Below are positions 17,480 through 24,721 of a stretch of 64,000 bases of DNA, piece by piece. A program made the translations under genes and the position numbers. Below the pieces are notes generated by a model that was given only the letters and a program-made list of their open reading frames with translations, ran no database searches and was not told where the DNA came from. The stretch is from positions 97,336 through 161,335 of the forward strand of contig JAJVHX010000006.1 of NCBI GenBank assembly GCA_022072405.1, in the 5' to 3' direction. The stretch comes from Phycisphaerae bacterium (GTDB lineage Bacteria > Planctomycetota > Phycisphaerae > UBA1845 > CAIVHJ01). Positions within the stretch are counted from its first letter, which is position 1; each line of letters begins with the position of its first letter.

Positions 17480-17569
17480 GGTGCTGGTAAAGTTTCACCG
17501 AGCCGCGACCGTAAGGGAGCGGTTTTCAAGATGGTTTGTTTGAATTTTGGTTCAAACTTTACTAGTACC
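17480..17569 (+). repeat. MITE-like element family B, copy 1 (90 bp)
   Basis: A 90-base element with near-perfect 16-base terminal inverted repeats: GGTGCTGGTAAAGTTT at the left; AAACTTTACTAGTACC at the right. It is flanked by GCCAATTT (17472-17479) and GCCGATTT (17570-17577), a 7-of-8 direct repeat consistent with an aged 8-bp target duplication. The internal sequence (ACCGAGCCGCGACCGT.AGGGAG.GGT and GTTTGAATTTTG.TTC) matches copy 2 at 47907-47996. It lies just downstream of proC. Confidence 0.85.
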
Positions 17570-17585
17570 GCCGATTTCCAGCGTG

Positions 17586-17614
17586 ATGACACATTTGCAC
17601 GATCGGTGTATAAT
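17586..17614 (+). promoter_or_regulatory. Putative promoter of tRNA-Val
   Basis: ATGACA (17586-17591) and TATAAT (17609-17614) are 17 bases apart, a near-consensus sigma70 promoter. Transcription would begin near 17621, about 60 bases before the mature tRNA. Confidence 0.7.
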
Positions 17615-17681
17615 TGGCAAGGTATCGAAATATTACGGCTTTGGGCTGGCTGGCTGCGATGCTGGCTACTGAAGCTGGCAG

Positions 17682-17755
17682 GGGCGATTAGCTCAGTTGG
17701 CTAGAGCGTTCGGATCACACCCGAGAGGTCACAGGTTCGAGTCCTGTATCGCCCA
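17682..17755 (+). tRNA. tRNA-Val (CAC anticodon)
   Basis: A 74-base cloverleaf. Acceptor stem GGGCGAT with ATCGCCC and discriminator A; D arm GCTCAGTTGGCTAGAGC; anticodon stem TTCGG with CCGAG around loop ATCACAC, giving anticodon CAC (valine, GUG codons); variable loop AGGTC; T arm ACAGG-TTCGAGT-CCTGT. CCA is not encoded. It converges with the large surface-protein gene, whose stop is six bases away. Confidence 0.95.
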
Positions 17756-17760
17756 GTTTA

Positions 17761-20700
17761 TTAGCGGCGGTGAAATCTTCGTTTTAGATTGATTAGACTC
17801 AAGAGCATGAATAAACCAGCGAGCGGGCTGCCGGCGCCGCAACTACCGCAGCCGGCGTTTCCGGGATCGAGATCCGCCTCGGTCAGGTTGTCATTCTGGT
17901 TGTCTATCCCATCGGCTTGATTGTCATTATTGTTATCCACAGTCTGATTGTCGTTGACGTTGTCCTGGTTATCATCCGGTTCCGGCTGGCTGGTGGTATC
18001 GAAAGTGAAGAGCGCCTGAAAAAGCAGATCATTATTCACCCGGATGGAGCGCGGATTGAAGGCTCCGGTGATGTCGCCGAACCAGCTGTAGAAAGCATAC
18101 CCATCGGCGGCACTGGCGGTGAGCAGGATCGGAAAATCGGCGGAGTAATATTCCTGTATGGGTTCGACCCGGACCGAGCCGCTGCCCGGCGGTTCGATCA
18201 GAATCTGCAACTGGAAACTTTCCACCTGGCCGCTGGCGTAGGTCGAGAAATGATCAACCACTGCCCAGGCGCAGCTTCGACCCGAAGCGGAGCCGTAGGT
18301 TCCATAGTCGCCCACATTGCTCGAAGGCAGTGCCCGGCCGATATTGTTCCGTCCCGCCAGGGTCCACTGGCTGACGATTTCGTCATAGACATAGAGACCG
18401 ATCTGCTGGTCGCTGAGGCCGGCAGCTGTCAACGTTTCCGGCAACAGACACCACTGTACGACTGCGGCAAAGGAACCCTCTACCAGTTCGGAATCGATGG
18501 ACATGAATTCGTTAAAGCCGTTGCCCTGGCCTATGCTGCTGCCGGCCATTCCGGCGAAACTGCCGAAGGGATTATCGGTCAGCAGTGTGACGGTCAGCGG
18601 TGCATCCGATGCGGCATTATCCACTTCAATCAAGGCACGGTTGCCGGCGGCGCTGTCCAGAAGCACACTGGCTTGACCCTGATCGTTGATCACAACGGTC
18701 GTGGTTAGTTCGTCGGTCGGGGGGGATTCGTTGTCATTGTTGTTGGAGAGAATGTTGTCGTTGATGTTTTCGTTTTGGTTATCTCCCTGATTATCATTCA
18801 CATTATCAGTCAGGTTGTCGTTACTATTGCTGTTCTGGTTGGCGTTACTGTTGGTATTGCTATTGGAATTCTGGTTATCCGGTGGGGGACCTCCTCCACC
18901 GCCGCCACCACCACCTCCTCCTCCACCGCCACCTGGACAGGCGCCCAGCCAGTTGCTGTTGCCCGTCACAAAAGTGACTGCAGCCAGATCCACACCATCA
19001 CACTGGGCCGTGAATCCGGGATCACTGGTGTAGACCGAACGTGACAGTTCCAGAAAATCGAGATTCAGACTCGAACTGTTGCGATCTATGGTGAATGTAC
19101 CGGTGTCGCCGATGGTATCCAGAATTACCGGTGTGGCGACGTCGTCACTGCCCAGCCACAGTATGGCGTTGCCATCGAGATTAACGGTCGCGCCCGGAGT
19201 GAATTCGATCGAACCGTTATCCACCGTATTGATCAGCGAGCCGGTGGTGTTGATGTTCACGCTGCCCAGCTGGCAGCGGTAGGCAGCAATAATTGAATAA
19301 TCACCATTGCTGCCGGCGATGTTCACGGTGCCCAGCAATTGGAAATCGTCATCGGCAGCGGCGGTGAAAGTCTCGGCTCCGCTGGCGGAATTGAGATTGA
19401 CCGTTGAATTGGCGGCGGCGACAAGATTATTGTTGGCTCCGGCGCTACTTACCGTGAAGCTTCCGAAAGTGGTGAGGGTGGCTCCACCCGCGACCAGCAG
19501 CTCATCGCCATCCTCGGCGAAGGTGATATCGTGGTTGGCGCCGCTGCTGCCCACCACCAGTGTGCCGGCATCGATCTGCACAGCCTGGGCATCGGCGGAA
19601 CCCAACAACGCCTGCAATCCCCCGCTGATGGTGAGCGTCCCGCCGCCGTTCTTGAGCAGGGTGTCGCCATCAGTCCAGGTGGAATTATTCAGTGTGGTTA
19701 CGATGCTGCTCGCCGATCCGCCACAGGTGAACATCCCGCTGCCCGGTGTGGCCCGCAGATCGCTGATGGTGGTTCCACCGTTGTTGGTGACCGTTCCAGT
19801 GGTGCCGTCCAGGCGTGAAACAGTGCCCGCACCGCTGAGTATGAGAGTGTGAGTACTGATATTGACTGTTCCAGTCAGGGTGGCGCCAGAGGCGATATCG
19901 AGAGTGGCATTACCTGCCAGAGTGCTGCCGCCGCTGAGACTCATGTCGTTGTTGATATCCAGGGAGGCACCAGTCTGGGGATTTATGGCTCCGGTTACGG
20001 AGAGCGTGTTGGCGGAGTCGCCGCCGATGGTCACCTGCCCGCTGACGCCTCCGCCGACCGTCATGCCGCCGGTCAGAGTCAGGCTTTCGGCGCTCGTACC
20101 GGTTGTCGTACTGATCGACAGCGTCTGGGTATCGGGTACGGTCACCGCACTGGTAATCGCCAGCGCTACTCCATCCGCCAGCTGCATTGTGCCGCTGGTA
20201 TTGGGGGTCAGCGCGTCGAGCAGGGCATCGCCATCAACCTGCAAAATCGCCCCGTTATCGTTGAAGAGCAATTCCCCGCTGACTTCCAGCGGTGTGGTGA
20301 CGTCACCGGTGATTCGTAATTTCGAACCGGCACCGGCCAGATCGATGTCATTGGAAAAGTTGAAAGTTTCGGCTGCTCCGTCATCCACTCCCTGAAGGGT
20401 AAGCACCACTCCGGCGGGTACCGTGATGCCGTTACTGACGCTGATGGTCTTTCCGCTGGCGACGTCCAACGTGACGCTGCTGGTCGGAGTCAGCGTGGGA
20501 ATGGTGGCATCTCCGTTTACATCCACGGTTACCGCAGTGCCATTGGCGGTCACGCCGCCGGAGACCACGCCGGTGTTATTTGTGAAGCGCAGTATGGACG
20601 TATCGGTAAGGGTCAATCCATGGCTGAAGCTCAGCGTTTCGTTGCCCACGCTGTCAGCGGAGATCAGTTCCAGGACCGAATCGCCGGCGAGGGTCAATTC

Positions 20701-21879
20701 GCCGCTATTAAGGATCGAGGTGGTGCCGGTATCGTTGTCTGACATATCCATCGCCCAGTCCTGGCCATTGGCGATGGTCAGGTTGGTGATGGTGGGTCCA
20801 CCGGCACCGTCATAATCCAGCTTGAATGAACCGGTGACGTTCAGATCTTCAATATCGTTGCTGACGGCGCTTAATTCCAGCACGCTGGTCGCCATGCTGG
20901 TACCCTCGACTGTGACGGTCCCGCCGGCCGTAAAGCAGCTCAGCGTGTCAACCGTCAAGGTCGTAGCGGCGGCCAGGGAAATCGAAATATCACCATTATT
21001 AGCACCGCAATCAACCAGCCCCACCCGTCCGGTGAATAGCGTGTCAATCGTGGCTGCGGCGTTATCCTCCATTTCGATTTCGCCGTTAATCCGTGCACCC
21101 GCCGCCTCACCCAGGCGTATCGTGGTCCCATCGGCTAGTGTGAATTTGCCGGAGGTGACATCGACCACTTCGGCGGAACCGGAAGCACTGTTGCCATTGA
21201 TGGTCAGTATCGTGTCCCCTTGCAGAGCAGTGGCTCCGGCGTTGCTGATGGTCAGAGTGACGCCATCAGCCAGGTCCAGCACCAGGTCTTCGCCGCTGGG
21301 GATGGTGAGCGACGTAAAGGTGGCTGACTGATTGGCGGTTATTTCCGCGCTGCTGCCACCGAGGGTAGTAGGTCCGAAGGTGATCGTACCGCGATCGAGC
21401 TGCAGTATTTTGTTTCCGCTGCCGAAGTTCCAGGCGGGTCCGCTGCCGTCGGACCAGTCCAATGCTCCGGCACCGCCTTGAATAGTCACGTTGCCCTGCG
21501 GCTGAATTTCACCGGTCCCGCCGCCGGTGAAGTCGATATCGGCGGTGGTCATTTCCAGCAGAGCGCCATTTTCCAGCAGGATCACATTATTGCCGACGGC
21601 GATCGTGCCGACACCTGTTCCGCCGCCGCTGATGTTGCCCAGAATCTGGCCATTCTGCATGGTCAGAGTGCAGGCAGCGCCGCAGTTGAAAGCGATGTTG
21701 TCTCCATCCTGCCATTCGCCGCCGCCATCGCAACAACCGCCGGTGTTGAGCGTCTGGCCATCGGCGTCGATCTGGCAGGTACTAGTCCCCGAAACCCAGG
21801 TGCACTGGGCCCAGCCGGTTGACGCGCTGGCCGACAGAATTAACCCGCTTAACAATATTGTCCACAAACCGCGCTTCAT
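17761..21879 (-). CDS. Giant secreted repeat protein with Asn-rich linkers and C-terminal sorting signal
   Basis: A 1372-residue surface or secreted protein. Residues 1-24 are a signal peptide (MKRGLWTILLSGLILSASAS...WAQ). Residues 30-1000 consist of short degenerate beta-strand rungs (patterns such as 'L.I..G.TL', 'NNG.T', 'ADG...L') typical of a right-handed beta-helix. Then come a run of 14 Gly (coded around 18894-18934), a 50-residue Asn/Asp/Ser linker, a compact domain, and a 'bacterial repeat' domain (EPPGSGSVRVEP, FYSWFGD) like the InlB B-repeat-related family. A second Asn/Asp linker leads to CGSCGAG, a hydrophobic helix and RRFHRR. That ending has the shape of a PEP-CTERM/MYXO-CTERM type sorting signal. 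GAGGAG precedes the ATG. Confidence 0.85.
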   Translation of the reverse strand: MKRGLWTILLSGLILSASASTGWAQCTWVSGTSTCQIDADGQTLNTGGCCDGGGEWQDGDNIAFNCGAACTLTMQNGQILGNISGGGTGVGTIAVGNNVILLENGALLEMTTADIDFTGGGTGEIQPQGNVTIQGGAGALDWSDGSGPAWNFGSGNKILQLDRGTITFGPTTLGGSSAEITANQSATFTSLTIPSGEDLVLDLADGVTLTISNAGATALQGDTILTINGNSASGSAEVVDVTSGKFTLADGTTIRLGEAAGARINGEIEMEDNAAATIDTLFTGRVGLVDCGANNGDISISLAAATTLTVDTLSCFTAGGTVTVEGTSMATSVLELSAVSNDIEDLNVTGSFKLDYDGAGGPTITNLTIANGQDWAMDMSDNDTGTTSILNSGELTLAGDSVLELISADSVGNETLSFSHGLTLTDTSILRFTNNTGVVSGGVTANGTAVTVDVNGDATIPTLTPTSSVTLDVASGKTISVSNGITVPAGVVLTLQGVDDGAAETFNFSNDIDLAGAGSKLRITGDVTTPLEVSGELLFNDNGAILQVDGDALLDALTPNTSGTMQLADGVALAITSAVTVPDTQTLSISTTTGTSAESLTLTGGMTVGGGVSGQVTIGGDSANTLSVTGAINPQTGASLDINNDMSLSGGSTLAGNATLDIASGATLTGTVNISTHTLILSGAGTVSRLDGTTGTVTNNGGTTISDLRATPGSGMFTCGGSASSIVTTLNNSTWTDGDTLLKNGGGTLTISGGLQALLGSADAQAVQIDAGTLVVGSSGANHDITFAEDGDELLVAGGATLTTFGSFTVSSAGANNNLVAAANSTVNLNSASGAETFTAAADDDFQLLGTVNIAGSNGDYSIIAAYRCQLGSVNINTTGSLINTVDNGSIEFTPGATVNLDGNAILWLGSDDVATPVILDTIGDTGTFTIDRNSSSLNLDFLELSRSVYTSDPGFTAQCDGVDLAAVTFVTGNSNWLGACPGGGGGGGGGGGGGGGPPPDNQNSNSNTNSNANQNSNSNDNLTDNVNDNQGDNQNENINDNILSNNNDNESPPTDELTTTVVINDQGQASVLLDSAAGNRALIEVDNAASDAPLTVTLLTDNPFGSFAGMAGSSIGQGNGFNEFMSIDSELVEGSFAAVVQWCLLPETLTAAGLSDQQIGLYVYDEIVSQWTLAGRNNIGRALPSSNVGDYGTYGSASGRSCAWAVVDHFSTYASGQVESFQLQILIEPPGSGSVRVEPIQEYYSADFPILLTASAADGYAFYSWFGDITGAFNPRSIRVNNDLLFQALFTFDTTSQPEPDDNQDNVNDNQTVDNNNDNQADGIDNQNDNLTEADLDPGNAGCGSCGAGSPLAGLFMLLSLINLKRRFHRR

Positions 21880-22070
21880 GCCTCTCCTCGTCCCCTCGGT
21901 GGAAGTCTATGATTGCGAAACCGGATGGAGGAATTCAGCCCCGCCCGACGATATAATGATATCATGTTGGCCTTTGCGGGTGTAAAAAAAGTTGTTATGG
22001 CACCCCCGCCCCGCACGAACAGCGGATTGCTCATCCAAGCGATTTAAACCCATGTGAAAGGTAGTTATCC

Positions 22071-22913
22071 ATGGCTGATCTGGCGTTCATCAATGGCGAA
22101 TTTTTGCCGCTAACGGAGGCGAAAATCTCCATCGAGGATCGGGGTTTTCAGTTTGCCGACGGCGTCTACGAAGTGGTGGTTTTCCATCGCGATCGGCCGC
22201 TCTTGCTGCGCGAACATCTGCAGCGGCTGGAGAACAGTTGTCGCTCGATCCGGCTGAATTTTGAGTGTCGGAAATACAATCTCGAAACGTTGATCCAAGA
22301 CGGCGTCCGCCGGGCGGGAAACCCTGACACCATGGTTTATATCCAGGTGACGCGCGGGGTGGCGCCGCGTAATCATGTCTGGCAGAAGGATATGGAACCG
22401 ACGGTAGTGATGACCTTCAAAGCCAAGCCGGTGTATGACGCAGGCAAACGTCGGCAGGGATTGTCGATCCGCACAATGCTCGACTTCCGCTGGAGTCGTT
22501 GCGATATCAAATCAATCGCGCTACTCGCCAATATTCTGGCCAAGAATCAGGCCATCGCCGAAGGCTATGATGATGTGCTCTTTACCGGTCCGGGTGAGGA
22601 ATTGCGCGAAGCAAGTGCCAGCAATTTCTTTCTCGTGCAGGAGGGCCACCTGCTCACCCATCCGCAGGATCACACCATACTACCGGGCATCACCAAATTG
22701 TGGATCACGCAACTGGCCCGCGAGATTGATCTGCCCATCAGTGAATGTCGCATGACGCGCGCTCATCTGGCCACCGCGGCTGAAGCCTTCATCAGCAGCA
22801 GCACCATTGACGTGCTGCCGGTGGTACGGGTGGATCAGCAGACAATCGGCAGCGGCCGGCCGGGTCCGGTGGCAGATCGACTTTACCAGCAGATGCTTCA
22901 AGATCGCTGTTAG
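22071..22913 (+). CDS. D-amino-acid / branched-chain-type aminotransferase (class IV)
   Basis: A 280-residue PLP enzyme of fold type IV. Family features are the N-terminal FINGEFLPLTEAKIS, IEDRGFQFADGVYEV, then the catalytic lysine K147 in DIKSIALLANIL (Schiff base with PLP), Glu in EASASNFFLV and TILPGITKLWI. The length and the DRGFQFADGVYEVV block fit D-alanine aminotransferase (Dat), which interconverts D-amino acids for peptidoglycan. Members of this fold are easily confused with branched-chain aminotransferase and 4-amino-4-deoxychorismate lyase, so substrate is uncertain. AAAGGT lies about ten bases before the ATG. Monocistronic. Confidence 0.88.
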   Translation: MADLAFINGEFLPLTEAKISIEDRGFQFADGVYEVVVFHRDRPLLLREHLQRLENSCRSIRLNFECRKYNLETLIQDGVRRAGNPDTMVYIQVTRGVAPRNHVWQKDMEPTVVMTFKAKPVYDAGKRRQGLSIRTMLDFRWSRCDIKSIALLANILAKNQAIAEGYDDVLFTGPGEELREASASNFFLVQEGHLLTHPQDHTILPGITKLWITQLAREIDLPISECRMTRAHLATAAEAFISSSTIDVLPVVRVDQQTIGSGRPGPVADRLYQQMLQDRC

Positions 22914-22920
22914 CCCATCA

Positions 22921-23003
22921 CTGGAAGCGGTTTCAAAATTCAAAGAGCCGCGGGTTTTTCGCCCGCGCGTCGCCCATTTACGCAATTTTGAAACCAGTTC
23001 CAG
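22921..23003 (+). repeat. Dispersed palindromic repeat family D, complete copy
   Basis: An 83-base element with 20-base terminal inverted repeats matching at 18 positions (CTGGAAGCGGTTTCAAAATT and AATTTTGAAACCAGTTCCAG). The inner palindrome AGCCGCGGG-TTTTTCG-CCCGCGCG is shared with other copies at 24.65 kb, 35.0 kb and 40.3 kb. Unlike family B, no target duplication is visible. It lies between the convergent aminotransferase and pilin genes and could also act as a two-way terminator-like hairpin. Confidence 0.8.
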
Positions 23004-23024
23004 GGTATCAGTCAATTCAAACCA

Positions 23025-23603
23025 TTATTGCAGAAAGATTGCATACAGCACGGGGTCATTAAGCAGATAATAGTCAATTTTCGGAAGGCGTTTCTTCACG
23101 ATCCATCCCATCCGACGATCTTGGTCCGGGCCATATTTGACAATCCAGCCCTGTGCCCCTCCCATACTGGGCAGGTGAACAGTGCTCGATTCGGCCTCGA
23201 TACCCAGTATCGATAAGCCCGGCGGGTCGGGATACTGATTCATCGGGATTTTCGACATGTAGTAAGGGTGCAGATCGCTCTTATATAGCGGGCTGGTACC
23301 GATATTATTGAGGATATTGATTTCCGTTGATCGGGGCACGCCCACTGCAGGGTAGGGGATTTTCATATCCGCAACCCAGAGTTGCAGGGCTTTATCGATG
23401 GCGACGGCACTGGAGATGGTCTGCTGCAGCTTGCTTTTTTCCGTGGCGGTGCTGAATTTCGGAATCGCGATGGCGGCGAGAATGGCCATGATGACAATAA
23501 CGATGACCAGTTCCACAAGTGTAAAAGCTGATGTGCAAACGTGACGTCTTTTATAAGTTTGACGTAGCCCGATACGGCTGGTTGTTCGGAAGCTGCTGTT
23601 CAT
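23025..23603 (-). CDS. Prepilin-type (pseudopilin) protein
   Basis: A 192-residue type IV pilin/pseudopilin-like protein. The cleavage motif is SAFTLVELVIVIVIMAILAAIAIPKF, with Ala rather than Gly before the conserved Phe. The leader is 24 residues, longer than usual and strongly basic. The mature domain resembles GspG/PulG in its first 40 residues (KFSTATEKSKLQQTISSAVAIDKALQLW), then diverges. GAGGA directly precedes the ATG at 23603; a GTG at 23621 is an alternative. Neighbouring secreted-protein genes suggest general surface export, not a dedicated pilus operon. Confidence 0.88.
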   Translation of the reverse strand: MNSSFRTTSRIGLRQTYKRRHVCTSAFTLVELVIVIVIMAILAAIAIPKFSTATEKSKLQQTISSAVAIDKALQLWVADMKIPYPAVGVPRSTEINILNNIGTSPLYKSDLHPYYMSKIPMNQYPDPPGLSILGIEAESSTVHLPSMGGAQGWIVKYGPDQDRRMGWIVKKRLPKIDYYLLNDPVLYAIFLQ

Positions 23604-23752
23604 CTTCCTCGTCCGCTCCACTTCGCCACGAGCCAGACCCTGACCATTTGTAATATACGATGCAAATAATCGTCCTGGATGAGCATCGCAATATTGAGTG
23701 ATGAGGGTTATATAAAGCGGGATTTATGGGGCGTGAAAAACCCCGGAGCGGA

Positions 23753-24604
23753 TCAGGGCGTCGATTTTTTTTCAACCGGTCGCTTCTCCGCCTCCAGCAG
23801 AAAATCAGCATCGGTCAGCGGGATATCGGGTTCCAGTTTCGGGTATAGATATTTGGCATCGAGCTGATCATCGCGCAGCCAGAGGTAGACGCCGGCGGGG
23901 AGCCGGGTTTCGGCGTTAATGAGCAGATCGACCTTGCGGCGGTGGAAGGGAAAATCCTCAGGGTAGAGAATTTCGAGATGGTGTACCGGCACATCGCCCT
24001 TTTCCAGGCGGGCAAACCCGCGGTAGGTGATCTGCGGGGTGAAGCCGTCGCGGATGGCATTTTTGCGAAATTCGAGAATCTGCTGGAGCAGTCGGGCGAT
24101 ACCGAATTCGGTGATCGGTCCCTGGCTGCGACCAAAAGTTACGGAGCTGTTCACGTCATAATGATCCAGCGGCGGCTTCATTCCCGGCAGGAGCGCCTTC
24201 CGCCACTGGCAGCGCAATTTATTGTCGAACTGCCCCTGCATATAGGAAGTTTCGGTCATTTCCGAATCGTCATCGAGCATGGTGGTTTTGATGCTCAGCG
24301 GCTCGGCCCGGAAGAGCACCTGCATATGTTCTTCAGCGTGCATTTTTTTGATCAGCGTGCCCAATCGTTCCTGTTTGTAGAAATCAACGCGATAGGTGTG
24401 AATCGCCACCGCGCGGTGTTGCATGTCCTCGAGGTAGGCAAGCGGATCCGCGGCCATCCGCTGCGCTTCGGCTTCATATTGATCCGGAATCTGCTCCAGC
24501 AGCTTGAAATCAATGGCAGGTGCCGCCCCCTGACATCCTGCCAGACTCCAGATCAGCAGAAGTCCGCTCCAGGCGATCTGCTGCAGATGATTTAATCCGT
24601 ACAC
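23753..24604 (-). CDS. DUF1571-type lipoprotein
   Basis: A secreted protein of about 283 residues. Its core (YRVDFYKQERLG...HMQVLFRAEPLSIKTTML...YMQGQFDNKL) follows the pattern of the planctomycete DUF1571 family, related in shape to LolA/MucB-type lipid-binding proteins. A hydrophobic segment ends in LAGC, a lipobox. Start choice is difficult. GTG at 24604 gives a normal signal peptide of about 22 residues but has a weak ribosome site. ATG at 24700 has AAGGAA upstream, but the extra 32 residues are translated from a family D repeat. I prefer 24604. The stop-to-start distance from the cyclase gene (24722) indicates co-transcription. Confidence 0.75.
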   Translation of the reverse strand: MYGLNHLQQIAWSGLLLIWSLAGCQGAAPAIDFKLLEQIPDQYEAEAQRMAADPLAYLEDMQHRAVAIHTYRVDFYKQERLGTLIKKMHAEEHMQVLFRAEPLSIKTTMLDDDSEMTETSYMQGQFDNKLRCQWRKALLPGMKPPLDHYDVNSSVTFGRSQGPITEFGIARLLQQILEFRKNAIRDGFTPQITYRGFARLEKGDVPVHHLEILYPEDFPFHRRKVDLLINAETRLPAGVYLWLRDDQLDAKYLYPKLEPDIPLTDADFLLEAEKRPVEKKSTP

Positions 24605-24645
24605 ACGACATTTTTTTCCGCAGGCGGCTTCTGAGATGCGAATAA

Positions 24646-24701
24646 CAGCTTCACGCAGGCTGAAGCCTGCGGCTCCTTGAATATCGAAACCAGTTTCCAT
24701 C
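24646..24701 (-). repeat. Partial family D repeat at the lipoprotein start
   Basis: On the minus strand GGAAACTGGTTTCGATATTC, AAGGAGCCGCAGG, CTTCAGCCTGCG matches the left half of the complete element at 22921-23003. It sits between a good ribosome-binding sequence (AAGGAA) and the lipoprotein signal sequence, so it has either extended the reading frame or separated the gene from its ribosome site. Confidence 0.7.
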
Positions 24702-24721
24702 ACTTGGCTCTGTTCCTTAAA

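Noticed and set aside
17917..21822. Several plus-strand frames opposite the giant surface protein
   Set aside because: They are Val/Ser/Pro-rich reverse-complement shadows of a repetitive coding sequence.
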